DNA of 64,000 nt from Butyrivibrio sp. XPD2002. Lineage in GTDB: Bacteria; Bacillota; Clostridia; Lachnospirales; Lachnospiraceae. How positions within the stretch are numbered: position 1 is the first letter of the stretch; each line of letters opens with the position of its first letter. Below the pieces are notes generated by a model. The model was not told the DNA's origin. It ran no database searches and saw only the letters and a program-made list of their open reading frames with translations. The DNA lies in the NCBI RefSeq assembly GCF_000423945.1, contig NZ_AUIY01000017.1, positions 1-64,000 on the forward strand, given 5' to 3'. Both the position numbers and the translations under genes were made by a program. This document shows positions 1 to 8,486 of this stretch, piece after piece.

Positions 1-122
1 GTGTACTTATGTTTAAAAGACAAAATATGCCCCCCTTCCAAGCAGAACAAGGTTTTTATTATTTCTCTTGTCTACCTAGAAGGGAGCATATCAAATTCTT
101 AGTGCGACAGCCCCATTTTTTA

Positions 123-2063
123 TTATGCACTAACCATTTCCGGTTTATTACCTGTGTAAAGCTGATAGTATCTCTGCTTCATTTCAAGAAGCTCTTCGTG
201 TGTACCCATCTCTACGATTCTACCCTGCTCAAGAACTACGATCACATCTGAATTCTTAACAGTTGAAAGTCTGTGAGCGATGACGAAGGTTGTTCTTCCA
301 TGCATCAGCTTGTCCATACCATCCTGGACGATTTTCTCGGTACGGGTATCGATGGAGCTTGTAGCCTCATCAAGAATAAGTACCGGCGGATTAGCGATGG
401 CTGCTCTTGCGATAGCAAGGAGCTGGCGCTGACCCTGTGAAAGATTTGCTCCGTCACCTGTGAGCATTGTGTTGTAGCCTTCAGGGAGGCGCTTGATAAA
501 GCCATGGGCATTGGCGAGCTTCGCTGCTGCCTTAACCTCTTCATCTGTTGCATCAAGCTTACCGTAGCGTATATTCTCTGCAACTGTTCCGGTAAACAGG
601 TGGGTATCCTGCAATACCACGCCAAGAGATTTTCTAAGGTCTGCTTTCTTTATCTTGTTAACGTTGATGTTGTCATATCTGATTTTTCCATCCTGAATGT
701 CATAGAAACGATTTATCAGGTTGGTGATTGTGGTCTTACCTGCACCGGTTGAACCAACCAGAGCAACCTTCTGACCGGGCTTGGCATGGAGAAGGATGTT
801 GTGAAGTACCATCTTTTCATCTGTGTATCCAAAGTCCACATCATTGAAGGTAACATCTCCTTCCATGGGCTGGTAGGTTGTTGTGCCCTCAGCCTTGTGG
901 TAGTGCTTCCATGCCCAGCGGCCTGTGAACTCCTTGGATTCCACAATCTGGCCATTCTCTTCCTTGGCATTAACAAGCATTACGTAGCCGTCATCCATCT
1001 CAGGCGTCTCATCAAGGAGCTTGAAAATACGCTCTGCACCTGCAAGGGCCATGATGATACTGTTAAACTGCATTGATACCTGGTTGATGGGCATTGAGAA
1101 GCTCTTATTAAATGTGAGGAAGCTTGCAAGTCCTCCAACGGTAAAGCCAAAATACGGATTAAGAGCTATTGCTCCACCGACGATAGCGCATACAACGTAG
1201 CTCAGGTTACCAAGCTGTGCATTTATAGGTCCGAGAATTCCGGAATAAGCATTTGCTCTGAATGCGCTCTGGTAAAGCTCCTCGTTGAGCTCATCAAATC
1301 TCTTGATTGCCTCGTCCTCATGACAGAATACCTTGACTACCTTCTGGCCTGTCATCATCTCTTCAATGAAGCCGTTAAGTGCACCGATGTTCTTCTGCTG
1401 AGCAACGAAGTTTTTACCTGAAGCTCCTGTAGCCTTAGCTGTTACAAAGAGCATGAAGGCTACCATTGCAAGAGTAACACAGGTCAGCGGAACACTCAGT
1501 ATAAACATTGAAAAAAGCACACTGACAATTGTGATCGCACTATTTAAAAGCTGCGGAATACTCATGCCTATCATCTGCCTGAGTGTATCGATGTCGTTTG
1601 TGTAGATTGACATGATATCACCGTGAGCATGTGTGTCAAAGTATTTGATAGGCAGGGATTCCATGTGATTAAAAAGCTCTATTCTAAGGTTCTTAAGAGT
1701 TCCCTGTCCTACATAGATCATCAGTCTCGCCTGAACGAAGGCTGCTACTACACCGATTCCGTAAAAAATAATTACCTTTCTAATTGCTCCGGCAAGCGGG
1801 CCATAGTCCGGATTAGCCTGTCCTATCAGGGGCGTGATGTAGCTGTCAATAAGTGTCTTGGTAAACATAGTACCCTGAACACTGGCTATAACGGATAAAA
1901 TGATGCAGATTACAACAAGCACCATCTGAATTCCATAGTCCTTAAATACATAAGACATAAGTCTTTTAAAAAGCTTGCCCGGATTTTTAATCTTAGGTCT
2001 CGGGCCGCCACGCATATGGCGATTACCGGGGCCTCGAACTTCTCTAACTTTTTCTTCTGCCAT
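123..2063 (-). CDS. ABC exporter half-transporter, consensus-site subunit
   Basis: Membrane ABC exporter half with fused permease and ATPase domains, 646 aa. An N-terminal six-helix domain occupies roughly residues 45-350 and a nucleotide-binding domain the last 240. Walker A (GSTGAGKTT), signature (LSQGQRQL) and Walker B with catalytic Glu (VLILDEATSS) are all intact. The start is supported by GGAGG nine bases upstream. It lies 21 bp after the preceding ABC half gene (2085-3833), so the two are very likely cotranscribed and form a heterodimer of the BmrCD/TM287-288 type. An insertion of about 60 residues between permease and ATPase (around residues 355-410) resembles that seen in many clostridial homologues. 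The family exports drugs, lipids or peptides; the substrate cannot be read from sequence. Confidence 0.93.
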   Translation of the reverse strand: MAEEKVREVRGPGNRHMRGGPRPKIKNPGKLFKRLMSYVFKDYGIQMVLVVICIILSVIASVQGTMFTKTLIDSYITPLIGQANPDYGPLAGAIRKVIIFYGIGVVAAFVQARLMIYVGQGTLKNLRIELFNHMESLPIKYFDTHAHGDIMSIYTNDIDTLRQMIGMSIPQLLNSAITIVSVLFSMFILSVPLTCVTLAMVAFMLFVTAKATGASGKNFVAQQKNIGALNGFIEEMMTGQKVVKVFCHEDEAIKRFDELNEELYQSAFRANAYSGILGPINAQLGNLSYVVCAIVGGAIALNPYFGFTVGGLASFLTFNKSFSMPINQVSMQFNSIIMALAGAERIFKLLDETPEMDDGYVMLVNAKEENGQIVESKEFTGRWAWKHYHKAEGTTTYQPMEGDVTFNDVDFGYTDEKMVLHNILLHAKPGQKVALVGSTGAGKTTITNLINRFYDIQDGKIRYDNINVNKIKKADLRKSLGVVLQDTHLFTGTVAENIRYGKLDATDEEVKAAAKLANAHGFIKRLPEGYNTMLTGDGANLSQGQRQLLAIARAAIANPPVLILDEATSSIDTRTEKIVQDGMDKLMHGRTTFVIAHRLSTVKNSDVIVVLEQGRIVEMGTHEELLEMKQRYYQLYTGNKPEMVSA

Positions 2064-2084
2064 TTATGTAAACCTCCGTTTTTT

Positions 2085-3833
2085 TTACTTTGGTGAATCG
2101 AAATCTGCATCGCCGCTTGAACCAACCTGTGATTCGTAAACCTCACGGTAAATCGTGTTATTTGCAAGGAGCTCCTCATGAGTTCCAAAGCCGTCCACCT
2201 TACCATCTTCCATTACTATGATTCTGTCACAGTCCTGAACACTTGATATTCTCTGAGCGATGATAAGCTTTGTGGTGTTAGGTATTTCCTCTGCAAATGC
2301 CTTTCTGATCTTGGCATCCGTAGCTGTATCAACCGCACTTGTGGAATCATCAAGGATAAGAATCTTAGGCTTTTTAAGAAGGGCTCTTGCGATACAAAGT
2401 CTCTGTCTCTGTCCACCTGAAACATTGGTTCCGCCCTGCTCGATATAGGTATCATAGCCATCAGGCATCTTTTCAATAAACTCGTCTGCACATGCAAGGC
2501 TGCAGGCTCTTTTTACCTCCTCGTCGGTGGCATTTCTGTCACCCCAGCGAAGGTTCTCATAAATAGTTCCGCTAAAGAGGACATTTTTCTGAAGTACTAC
2601 GGAAACCTGATTACGAAGGGCTTCCATGTCGTACTTTCTGACATCCACTCCTCCGACACTGACTGATCCCTTGGATACGTCATAAAGTCGGCTTATAAGA
2701 TTAACAAGTGAGGACTTGGCAGAACCTGTTCCACCGATAATACCTATGGTCTCACCTGACTTTATTTCAAGGTTGATGTCCTTAAGTACAGGCTCCTCTG
2801 ACTCCTTGTTGTATTCAAAATCAACGTGGTCAAACTTAATACTTCCGTCCTTAACCTCCATGATGGGCTTTTCAGGATTGGCAAGGCTTGTCTTCTCGTC
2901 GATAACCTCAACGATACGCTTCGCACTTGCAGATGACATTGTCACCATAACGAATATCATGGAGAGCATCATAAGACTCATGAGGATGTTCATGCAGTAT
3001 GTAAGCAGTGACATCATGGCACCTGTTGTGAGCTCATTTGAAACGATCATGTGAGCACCTACCCAGCTGATAAGGAGGATGCAGGCGTAAACTGTCGCTG
3101 TCATTACAGGTCCGTTCAGGGTAACGATCTTCTCTGCCTTTACAAACATCTCATAGATGTTAAGTGCTGCTGTCTTGAACTTGTCGTTCTCATACTCCTC
3201 GCGGACGTATGCCTTTACAACACGGATTGCAGATACATTTTCCTGAACGCTCTCGTTAAGTCTGTCGTATTTCTCAAACACCGCCTTGAAGTACTTGGTA
3301 GCCTTGTTCATTATGATAACAATGAAAACTCCCAGGCACAGAACTGCTATAAGATAGATAGACGCAAGTCTGGGTGAAATAATAAACGACATGATCATGG
3401 CTATTACCATGGAAGCCGGAGCTCTCATAGCCATTCTGAGGATCATCTGATATGAGTTCTGTATATTGGTAACGTCAGTTGTAAGTCTTGTTACAAGTCC
3501 TGATGATGAGAACTTATCGATGTTTGCAAAGGAAAAGGTCTGAATATTATCAAACATCCTTTTTCTAAGGTTCCTTGCAAGACCTGTGGAAGCTCTTGAA
3601 CCAAAGTAGGCTCCGCCAAGACCGGCAAGAAGTCCGAGCAGTGCAACCACGATCATCAGTATTCCTGTGCGGATGATGTAGCCCATGTCCGCACCATTAA
3701 TGCCAAGGTCCACGATACGTCCCATGAGCACCGGTATGATCATCTCGGCAATGACTTCACCGATCATGCACAGGGGCGTCAGAAAGCTTGGCAGGGTAAA
3801 TTCATGTAATTCCCCAAGTATTTTCTTTACCAT
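2085..3833 (-). CDS. ABC exporter half-transporter, degenerate-site subunit
   Basis: First gene of the exporter pair, 582 aa from the chosen start. I place the start at 3833 (MVKKILGELHEF) because AGGAAGG lies just upstream; a further in-frame ATG at 3893 has no such site and would add 20 non-conserved residues. The order is a six-helix permease, then an ATPase with Walker A (GGTGSAKSS), signature (VSGGQRQRL) and Walker B (LILDDSTSAVD). The residue after Walker B is Asp rather than Glu, the known hallmark of the degenerate site in heterodimeric exporters. Its partner at 123-2063 keeps Glu. That complementary pattern supports one asymmetric transporter. The substrate is unknown. Confidence 0.93.
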   Translation of the reverse strand: MVKKILGELHEFTLPSFLTPLCMIGEVIAEMIIPVLMGRIVDLGINGADMGYIIRTGILMIVVALLGLLAGLGGAYFGSRASTGLARNLRKRMFDNIQTFSFANIDKFSSSGLVTRLTTDVTNIQNSYQMILRMAMRAPASMVIAMIMSFIISPRLASIYLIAVLCLGVFIVIIMNKATKYFKAVFEKYDRLNESVQENVSAIRVVKAYVREEYENDKFKTAALNIYEMFVKAEKIVTLNGPVMTATVYACILLISWVGAHMIVSNELTTGAMMSLLTYCMNILMSLMMLSMIFVMVTMSSASAKRIVEVIDEKTSLANPEKPIMEVKDGSIKFDHVDFEYNKESEEPVLKDINLEIKSGETIGIIGGTGSAKSSLVNLISRLYDVSKGSVSVGGVDVRKYDMEALRNQVSVVLQKNVLFSGTIYENLRWGDRNATDEEVKRACSLACADEFIEKMPDGYDTYIEQGGTNVSGGQRQRLCIARALLKKPKILILDDSTSAVDTATDAKIRKAFAEEIPNTTKLIIAQRISSVQDCDRIIVMEDGKVDGFGTHEELLANNTIYREVYESQVGSSGDADFDSPK

Positions 3834-3898
3834 CTTTTCACCTTCCTCTTTTATATTGTGCGTAGCTTTTACAGATTCGGAAAGCTTTTGCACCGAAA

Positions 3899-3923
3899 AA
3901 CAGAACCGTAGAGCGGTTCTGTT
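3899..3923 (-). terminator. Rho-independent terminator after the DUF4317 gene
   Basis: AACAGAACCG and CGGTTCTGTT form a 10-bp stem with a 5-base loop, followed on the minus strand by TTTTCGG. It lies between the DUF4317 stop (3961) and the ABC exporter start (3833), and separates the two transcription units. Confidence 0.75.
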
Positions 3924-3960
3924 AATCTATCATACATACAAATTGTGTCCAATCTGTTAA

Positions 3961-5094
3961 TTACTGAAGAAAAGTACGTACATTTATTCCATTTACTTCA
4001 ATGTGGTCATCAACTGCGATAACAAGGCACTGTCTTCCGTCGATGATCCTTGATTCAACAAGGTCTGCTCTGTCTGGATCAACCTTGATCACAACGTTGG
4101 GCGCAGAGATGTCAAACTTCCTTGTGTTAGCAATGTTGGTAACAAGAAGAGGCTGCTCCTGCTCTCCCACTATCTCCTGATAGTTGTGATCGAAGTAATC
4201 CATTCTGTCATCCGGAACACCACTGTCCTTAAGAAGATGCTTAACATCATCTCTTGAGAGTTCAAAATGAACCTCATCCTCCTCATGATCCTCAAGCATG
4301 GTGGTCAGATTTTCATGGATATTCCTCATTACATCGTAATCTGCCTCTTCACCTATGGTCTCCTCAACCAGAGCCTGGAAAAGTGTCTTCTGCTCAGGCG
4401 CTGACATCGGCGGTCTTCCTCCAAAAAGTGCCTGGATGAATTCCGGCTGAATGTCATTGGGCTTTTTGGAGAAATAGAGCATGTTGTGAATATCTGCGTT
4501 ACGCTCTATAAATGCAGGGAAAAGGAATCCCTTCGCAGGACCGTCAACAACCCAGTCACGGTATCTGTCCTCGATCTCATTGGTCTTATCGTTGTAGCAA
4601 AGACCTGCCTTGGAGGGCTTTACAGGGCAGATGCTGCAGAGCATGTAATCATAAATATTCTCAGATGCATCCTCCATCTCAATACCGTCATTGGTTATTC
4701 CGGGAACATCATAAATAGCATGGACGAGAATAATAAAATAGCTGTCCTCCATGAAAAGGTTCCCGATGATCTTGTCGTAAAACTCATCAATAAGACTATC
4801 ATCCTCAAGATGAGAGTCTCTAAGACGCAGTAAAAATTCCTGCGTTCCGCCTTCCTGTTCCTGATCAAGTGGAAATTCAAGATTTATAAGACTTTTCCCG
4901 AAAACACCTGAAAGTGTGTGCTTGAAAATGTCCAGATATTTAAACATTTCCTCTTCGGGTATACTTCCAAACGCCTTCTTAAATACAAGTCGTTTGTTCA
5001 ACTCCCCATCAACATAACACCCGCAGATGTGATCAATAGTACATCTGTCGGGTGTGAATTGTTTCCTTATTTCTAATACTTCTGCTTTGTTCAT
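3961..5094 (-). CDS. DUF4317 family protein
   Basis: A 377-residue soluble protein that I recognise as the DUF4317 family, found in Lachnospiraceae and related Clostridia. The opening MNKAEVLEIRKQFTPDRCTI and the motif HICGCYVDGE fit the family. There is no signal peptide or membrane segment. It starts 10 bp after the CheC gene stops, so the two are probably one transcript, ended by the hairpin at 3899-3923. No activity is established for the family and I see no catalytic motif to name. The central part has many acidic residues. Full length for the family as far as I can judge. Confidence 0.82.
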   Translation of the reverse strand: MNKAEVLEIRKQFTPDRCTIDHICGCYVDGELNKRLVFKKAFGSIPEEEMFKYLDIFKHTLSGVFGKSLINLEFPLDQEQEGGTQEFLLRLRDSHLEDDSLIDEFYDKIIGNLFMEDSYFIILVHAIYDVPGITNDGIEMEDASENIYDYMLCSICPVKPSKAGLCYNDKTNEIEDRYRDWVVDGPAKGFLFPAFIERNADIHNMLYFSKKPNDIQPEFIQALFGGRPPMSAPEQKTLFQALVEETIGEEADYDVMRNIHENLTTMLEDHEEDEVHFELSRDDVKHLLKDSGVPDDRMDYFDHNYQEIVGEQEQPLLVTNIANTRKFDISAPNVVIKVDPDRADLVESRIIDGRQCLVIAVDDHIEVNGINVRTFLQ

Positions 5095-5104
5095 GTGTGC
5101 TTAT

Positions 5105-5707
5105 CTACTCATCCTTTGCTATAAATTTATCACACATCTCGCGAGCAAACTGAACCGGGTAGAGTTGCACCATAACTGAATCTATAAGATTTTCAATAGT
5201 CATCTTAAAAGCAATCTTAACGAAATTATCGTATTCTGTTTCAAAACTTTTTTCAAAAATCTTCACACTGTCAACATCGATTCTGTTGACTATAGGTGTG
5301 CTGATATCAGTAGGCACGCTGAGCATCATCGAAAGAGATGTAGCTGCTGCTCCCATCATCTGGTTCATGGCTTCTGAAGCTGCTGAAAGATGGAGATCTG
5401 AAATCTCGCAATCAGTATTCGTTCCATCGCCGCCCATCATGAGATCTGTCATGACCTTGACATCATTTTCCTTAAGGATTAGGACGTTATTACCTGTAAG
5501 TCCCTTGACATAATGAATCTGCACGAAAATGCAGGTTTTTTCATAATCATCAAGTGATTCACTTCTCTTGATAACGCTTACGTTAGGAGTGGTAATATCA
5601 ACCTTCTTGTTTACCATCATACTAAGTGTGGTAGCTGAATTACCCATACTGATGTTGGCAATTTCTCCTAATGTGTCTATCTGTTGGTTTGTAAGTGCCT
5701 GATCCAT
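5105..5707 (-). CDS. cheC: CheC-type CheY-P phosphatase
   Basis: A 200-residue chemotaxis protein of the CheC/FliY phosphatase family, which removes phosphate from CheY-P and helps adaptation. Both active-site signatures (D/S-x3-E-x2-N-x22-P) can be counted out: one begins at DTLGEIAN near residue 11, the other at SAASEAMN near residue 108. Keeping both sites fits an active enzyme. It lacks the C-terminal SpoA/FliN domain that would make it FliY, and no flagellar or che genes are adjacent. It is followed closely by the DUF4317 gene. A chemoreceptor is encoded far away at 50253-51788. FliY truncated by nature is the alternative name. Confidence 0.85.
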   Translation of the reverse strand: MDQALTNQQIDTLGEIANISMGNSATTLSMMVNKKVDITTPNVSVIKRSESLDDYEKTCIFVQIHYVKGLTGNNVLILKENDVKVMTDLMMGGDGTNTDCEISDLHLSAASEAMNQMMGAAATSLSMMLSVPTDISTPIVNRIDVDSVKIFEKSFETEYDNFVKIAFKMTIENLIDSVMVQLYPVQFAREMCDKFIAKDE

Positions 5708-5840
5708 AAGAACCCCTCGCTCCTTGTATAATCAGTTTTTAATTACTTAAGACAAAGTAACCATCGCTAGATATCACGGATATACATCTATTTTATGCCA
5801 TTAGAGTGTGGGTGTAAAGGAAGTTTCGGTCTGTGATTTC

Positions 5841-6491
5841 TTAATTTTCTATAATATTTTTGAGTTCTAAAAGTGAATCAAACCTCTTATAATAGAGTCC
5901 TTTTACTTCCTCTTCATCGTCATTCTGATCAGGAATGTATATGGTTTTAATCCCTGCGCCCGCTGCTGCACGGACTCCGTTTGGAGCATCCTCAACCGCT
6001 ATGCAGTTTTCCTTAGGTACTCCGACCTGCTCTGCTGCATACAGGTAAATATCAGGCTTTGGCTTTCCTTCCTTTACCATGGTTGCACAGCATATTTTGT
6101 CAAAATACTCAAAGAGGCCTACATTTTTAAGATATCTCTCTGTGCGCTCCTCATCCGTGGCAGTTGCAGTGGATATGATGATTCCGCTCTCCTTAAGCCA
6201 TGAGAGGATCTCCCTTGCACCGGGCTTTAAGCTTATGCCTTCTTTTTTAATATGCTCCTCAAAAAGCTTCTTTCTGTATTCTCTTACTTCCTGATAATTA
6301 AAATCATCGCCGTACCACTCTTTAAATCTCTCAGGTGCAAAGGGTCTTCCGAGGCTCCTGAGCTGCAGGGTCTGCTCCCTTGTCATCTTGTATCCAAAGT
6401 GTTCAACGGCCTTGGGCCATATGATCTGGTAGTACTTCTCAGTGTCTATAAGTGTTCCGTCCAGATCGAATAAAACTGCTTTTATCTCCAT
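5841..6491 (-). CDS. HAD-superfamily phosphatase, beta-phosphoglucomutase-like
   Basis: A 216-residue haloacid-dehalogenase hydrolase. Motif I is FDLDGTLIDT at the N-terminus, motif II is the STATA region near residue 112, motif III has the conserved Lys in EGKPKPDIY, and motif IV is AVEDAPNG. The cap is the helical type of sugar-phosphate phosphatases and beta-phosphoglucomutases. I use the second of two close ATGs (6491): AGGAG sits 7 bases before it but only 1 base before the ATG at 6497. The gene is divergent from the fructose operon regulator and shares its 220-bp control region, so a role with phosphosugars is plausible but inferred. Confidence 0.88.
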   Translation of the reverse strand: MEIKAVLFDLDGTLIDTEKYYQIIWPKAVEHFGYKMTREQTLQLRSLGRPFAPERFKEWYGDDFNYQEVREYRKKLFEEHIKKEGISLKPGAREILSWLKESGIIISTATATDEERTERYLKNVGLFEYFDKICCATMVKEGKPKPDIYLYAAEQVGVPKENCIAVEDAPNGVRAAAGAGIKTIYIPDQNDDEEEVKGLYYKRFDSLLELKNIIEN

Positions 6492-6540
6492 AATCATTCT
6501 CCTAACTAAAACATTATAAGATTTTCATAAACATGTTGTA

Positions 6541-6637
6541 AGTGATTTTTTACAATTTTTTGTGATTATTTTTGTTTATTAATATTTCATTAATGTGATT
6601 ATCTGTGATTGACTTTGATTATTTGTGATGATATTCT
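6541..6637 (+). promoter_or_regulatory. Promoter and phased operator array of the fru operon
   Basis: A sigma-A promoter is visible: TTGACT at 6609-6614, 17 bases, TATTCT at 6632-6637. It is embedded in TGTGATTAT-like decamers starting at 6594, 6604, 6614 and 6624, with further partial copies at 6541 and 6561 in the same 10-bp phase. One-turn spacing and overlap with the promoter suggest binding by the DeoR-type regulator encoded just downstream. The regulator assignment is inference. Confidence 0.7.
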
Positions 6638-6711
6638 TTACTCAGATGGTGAACACAATTATGTTTTTGTGCGTAAAATGCACCATCATAATCATTTTGG
6701 GGAGAATAATC

Positions 6712-7461
6712 ATGCTTACAGAAGAAAGAAGATCTGCGATCGTTTCTTATATAGAAGAACATAAGGCAGCAACGGTTCAGGAACTGGTTGAAGCACTGGA
6801 TACATCAGCAGCAACGATAAGACGTGATCTTAACGCACTTCATGCTGAACGCAGAATCCTCAAGGTTTTCGGAGGAGCAACTTCACTTAGTTCCAAGGAC
6901 GTCAACACTGTAGAGCCTTCCGTAGCTGAAAAAATACAGAAGAACACTGAAGAGAAGGACATCATCTCAGAATATGCCGCTTCTCTCATACAGGATAACG
7001 ACTTTGTATATATTGATTCCGGTACAACCACTCTTCATCTGATCGACCATATCACTAATAAAAAAGCAAAATACATCACTAACGGTATCGTTCATGCAAA
7101 GAGACTTCTCGAGAGAGGCCTCTCCACCATGATCATCGGAGGAAGAATCAAGCCGGTTACAGAAGCAGTCATCGGTCCTGATTGTGTCGAAGCGCTCAGT
7201 AAGTTCCACTTCACAAAAGCATTCATGGGAACCAACGGTGTATCGGTTCAGGCAGGCTTCACTACCCCTGATGTGGACGAGGCTCTGGTCAAGGCGGAGG
7301 CCATTAAGCACACTTACCTCTCCTACGTCCTTGCAGACCACAGTAAATTCGGTGTAGTAAGCTCAGTCACTTTTTCAGACCTGCGAAGCTGCTGCATTAT
7401 AACCGATGAAGAGCCCCCAAAAAAGTACAAAGATCAGACGATCATCAAAGCAGTTCCGTAA
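6712..7461 (+). CDS. fruR: DeoR-family transcriptional regulator of the fructose operon
   Basis: A 249-residue DeoR-family repressor. The N-terminal winged helix-turn-helix starts at MLTEERRSAIVSYIEEH and contains the family signature around ATIRRDLNAL and KVFGGAT. A DeoR C-terminal sensor domain with YIDSGTTTLHL and GGRIKPVTEAVIGP follows; this fold usually senses a phosphosugar such as fructose 1-phosphate. The start at 6712 follows GGGGAGA; upstream in-frame ATGs at 6625 and 6646 lie inside the operator region and lack a site. It is first in the fruR-fruK-fruA order, typical of Firmicutes, and probably represses its own promoter. Confidence 0.9.
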   Translation: MLTEERRSAIVSYIEEHKAATVQELVEALDTSAATIRRDLNALHAERRILKVFGGATSLSSKDVNTVEPSVAEKIQKNTEEKDIISEYAASLIQDNDFVYIDSGTTTLHLIDHITNKKAKYITNGIVHAKRLLERGLSTMIIGGRIKPVTEAVIGPDCVEALSKFHFTKAFMGTNGVSVQAGFTTPDVDEALVKAEAIKHTYLSYVLADHSKFGVVSSVTFSDLRSCCIITDEEPPKKYKDQTIIKAVP

Positions 7462-7500
7462 GCAAGAACATAGCTTCATTATTTTTGAAGGGAGAAAAAC

Positions 7501-8409
7501 ATGATTTACACAGTAACGTTTAACCCGGCCATTGACTACATTGTCCGCATGGACAAGCCTCTGGATCCCGGCATGACAAACCGCTCGGTTTCTGAGGATT
7601 GCTTCTTTGGAGGTAAAGGCATCAATGTTTCTACTATATTGAAGAACCTCGGAATCGAGAACACTGCCCTTGGCTTTGCGGCAGGCTTCACAGGAGAAGC
7701 AATCGTAGAGGATGTAAAAAGGAAGGGAATTCTTGCTGATTTCATAATGCTTGATAAGGGAATCTCAAGAATAAACGTAAAGATAAAATCCGAGCAGGAA
7801 ACAGAAATCAACGCTCAGGGTCCTGCAATAAGCGATGAAGCTTACAACGAGCTTTTAAAGAAGCTCGATAATTTAAAAGAGGGCGATATGCTGATCCTTG
7901 CAGGAAGCATTCCCAGCACTCTTCCCAGCGATGTATATGAGATCATCCTGGACAGATTAAAGGATAAGGGCGTCATCTTCGTAGTTGACGCAACCAAGGA
8001 CCTTCTCATGAATGTTCTTAAGTATCATCCTTTCCTTATTAAACCTAACAATCACGAGCTTGGAGAGATGTTCGGCACAGTTCTTAAGACCGATGATGAG
8101 ATCGAGGAGCATGCCAAGAAGCTTCAGGATATGGGAGCAAGAAACGTACTCATCTCCATGGCAGGCGACGGTGCGATGCTTATCACAGAGGACGGTCAGC
8201 GCTTCCGCGTAGGTGTTCCGAAGGGTAAGGTTAAGAACTCAGTCGGAGCCGGTGATTCAATGGTAGCAGGCTTTGTTGCAGGATATATGAAGACAAAGGA
8301 TTACAAGGTAGCCTTGAATATGGGAACTGCAGCAGGCAGTGCAACAGCTTTTTCAGACGATCTCGCAACAGGCGAGCTTATCAACAGTATTTACGAGACA
8401 TTAGCATAA
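7501..8409 (+). CDS. fruK: 1-phosphofructokinase
   Basis: A 302-residue PfkB-family sugar kinase that phosphorylates fructose 1-phosphate to fructose 1,6-bisphosphate with ATP. The N-terminal MIYTVTFNPAIDYIVRMD and the GGKGINVSTIL substrate motif are typical of FruK/LacC. The C-terminal PfkB signature (KNSVGAGDSMVAGFVAGY) contains the catalytic Asp. Length is normal. The start follows GAAGGGAG. It lies 39 bp after fruR and 77 bp before fruA. Tagatose-6-phosphate kinase (LacC) is the close alternative, but the neighbouring fructose EII makes FruK far more likely. Confidence 0.93.
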   Translation: MIYTVTFNPAIDYIVRMDKPLDPGMTNRSVSEDCFFGGKGINVSTILKNLGIENTALGFAAGFTGEAIVEDVKRKGILADFIMLDKGISRINVKIKSEQETEINAQGPAISDEAYNELLKKLDNLKEGDMLILAGSIPSTLPSDVYEIILDRLKDKGVIFVVDATKDLLMNVLKYHPFLIKPNNHELGEMFGTVLKTDDEIEEHAKKLQDMGARNVLISMAGDGAMLITEDGQRFRVGVPKGKVKNSVGAGDSMVAGFVAGYMKTKDYKVALNMGTAAGSATAFSDDLATGELINSIYETLA

Positions 8410-8486
8410 CAAGTCTCGTTTATATATAAACAAAAACGTATTGGGGTACACTCAATAGCAATGCTTATGCATAGAAAGGGAGAATA

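Noticed and set aside
1..122. Terminator for the ABC exporter at the left edge
   Set aside because: No clear stem followed by a T-run on the minus strand in the bases available.
5708..5840. Sigma-28 type motility promoter before cheC
   Set aside because: TAAA and a GATAT-like box are present, but spacing and the CCG part do not match; an ordinary promoter is as likely.
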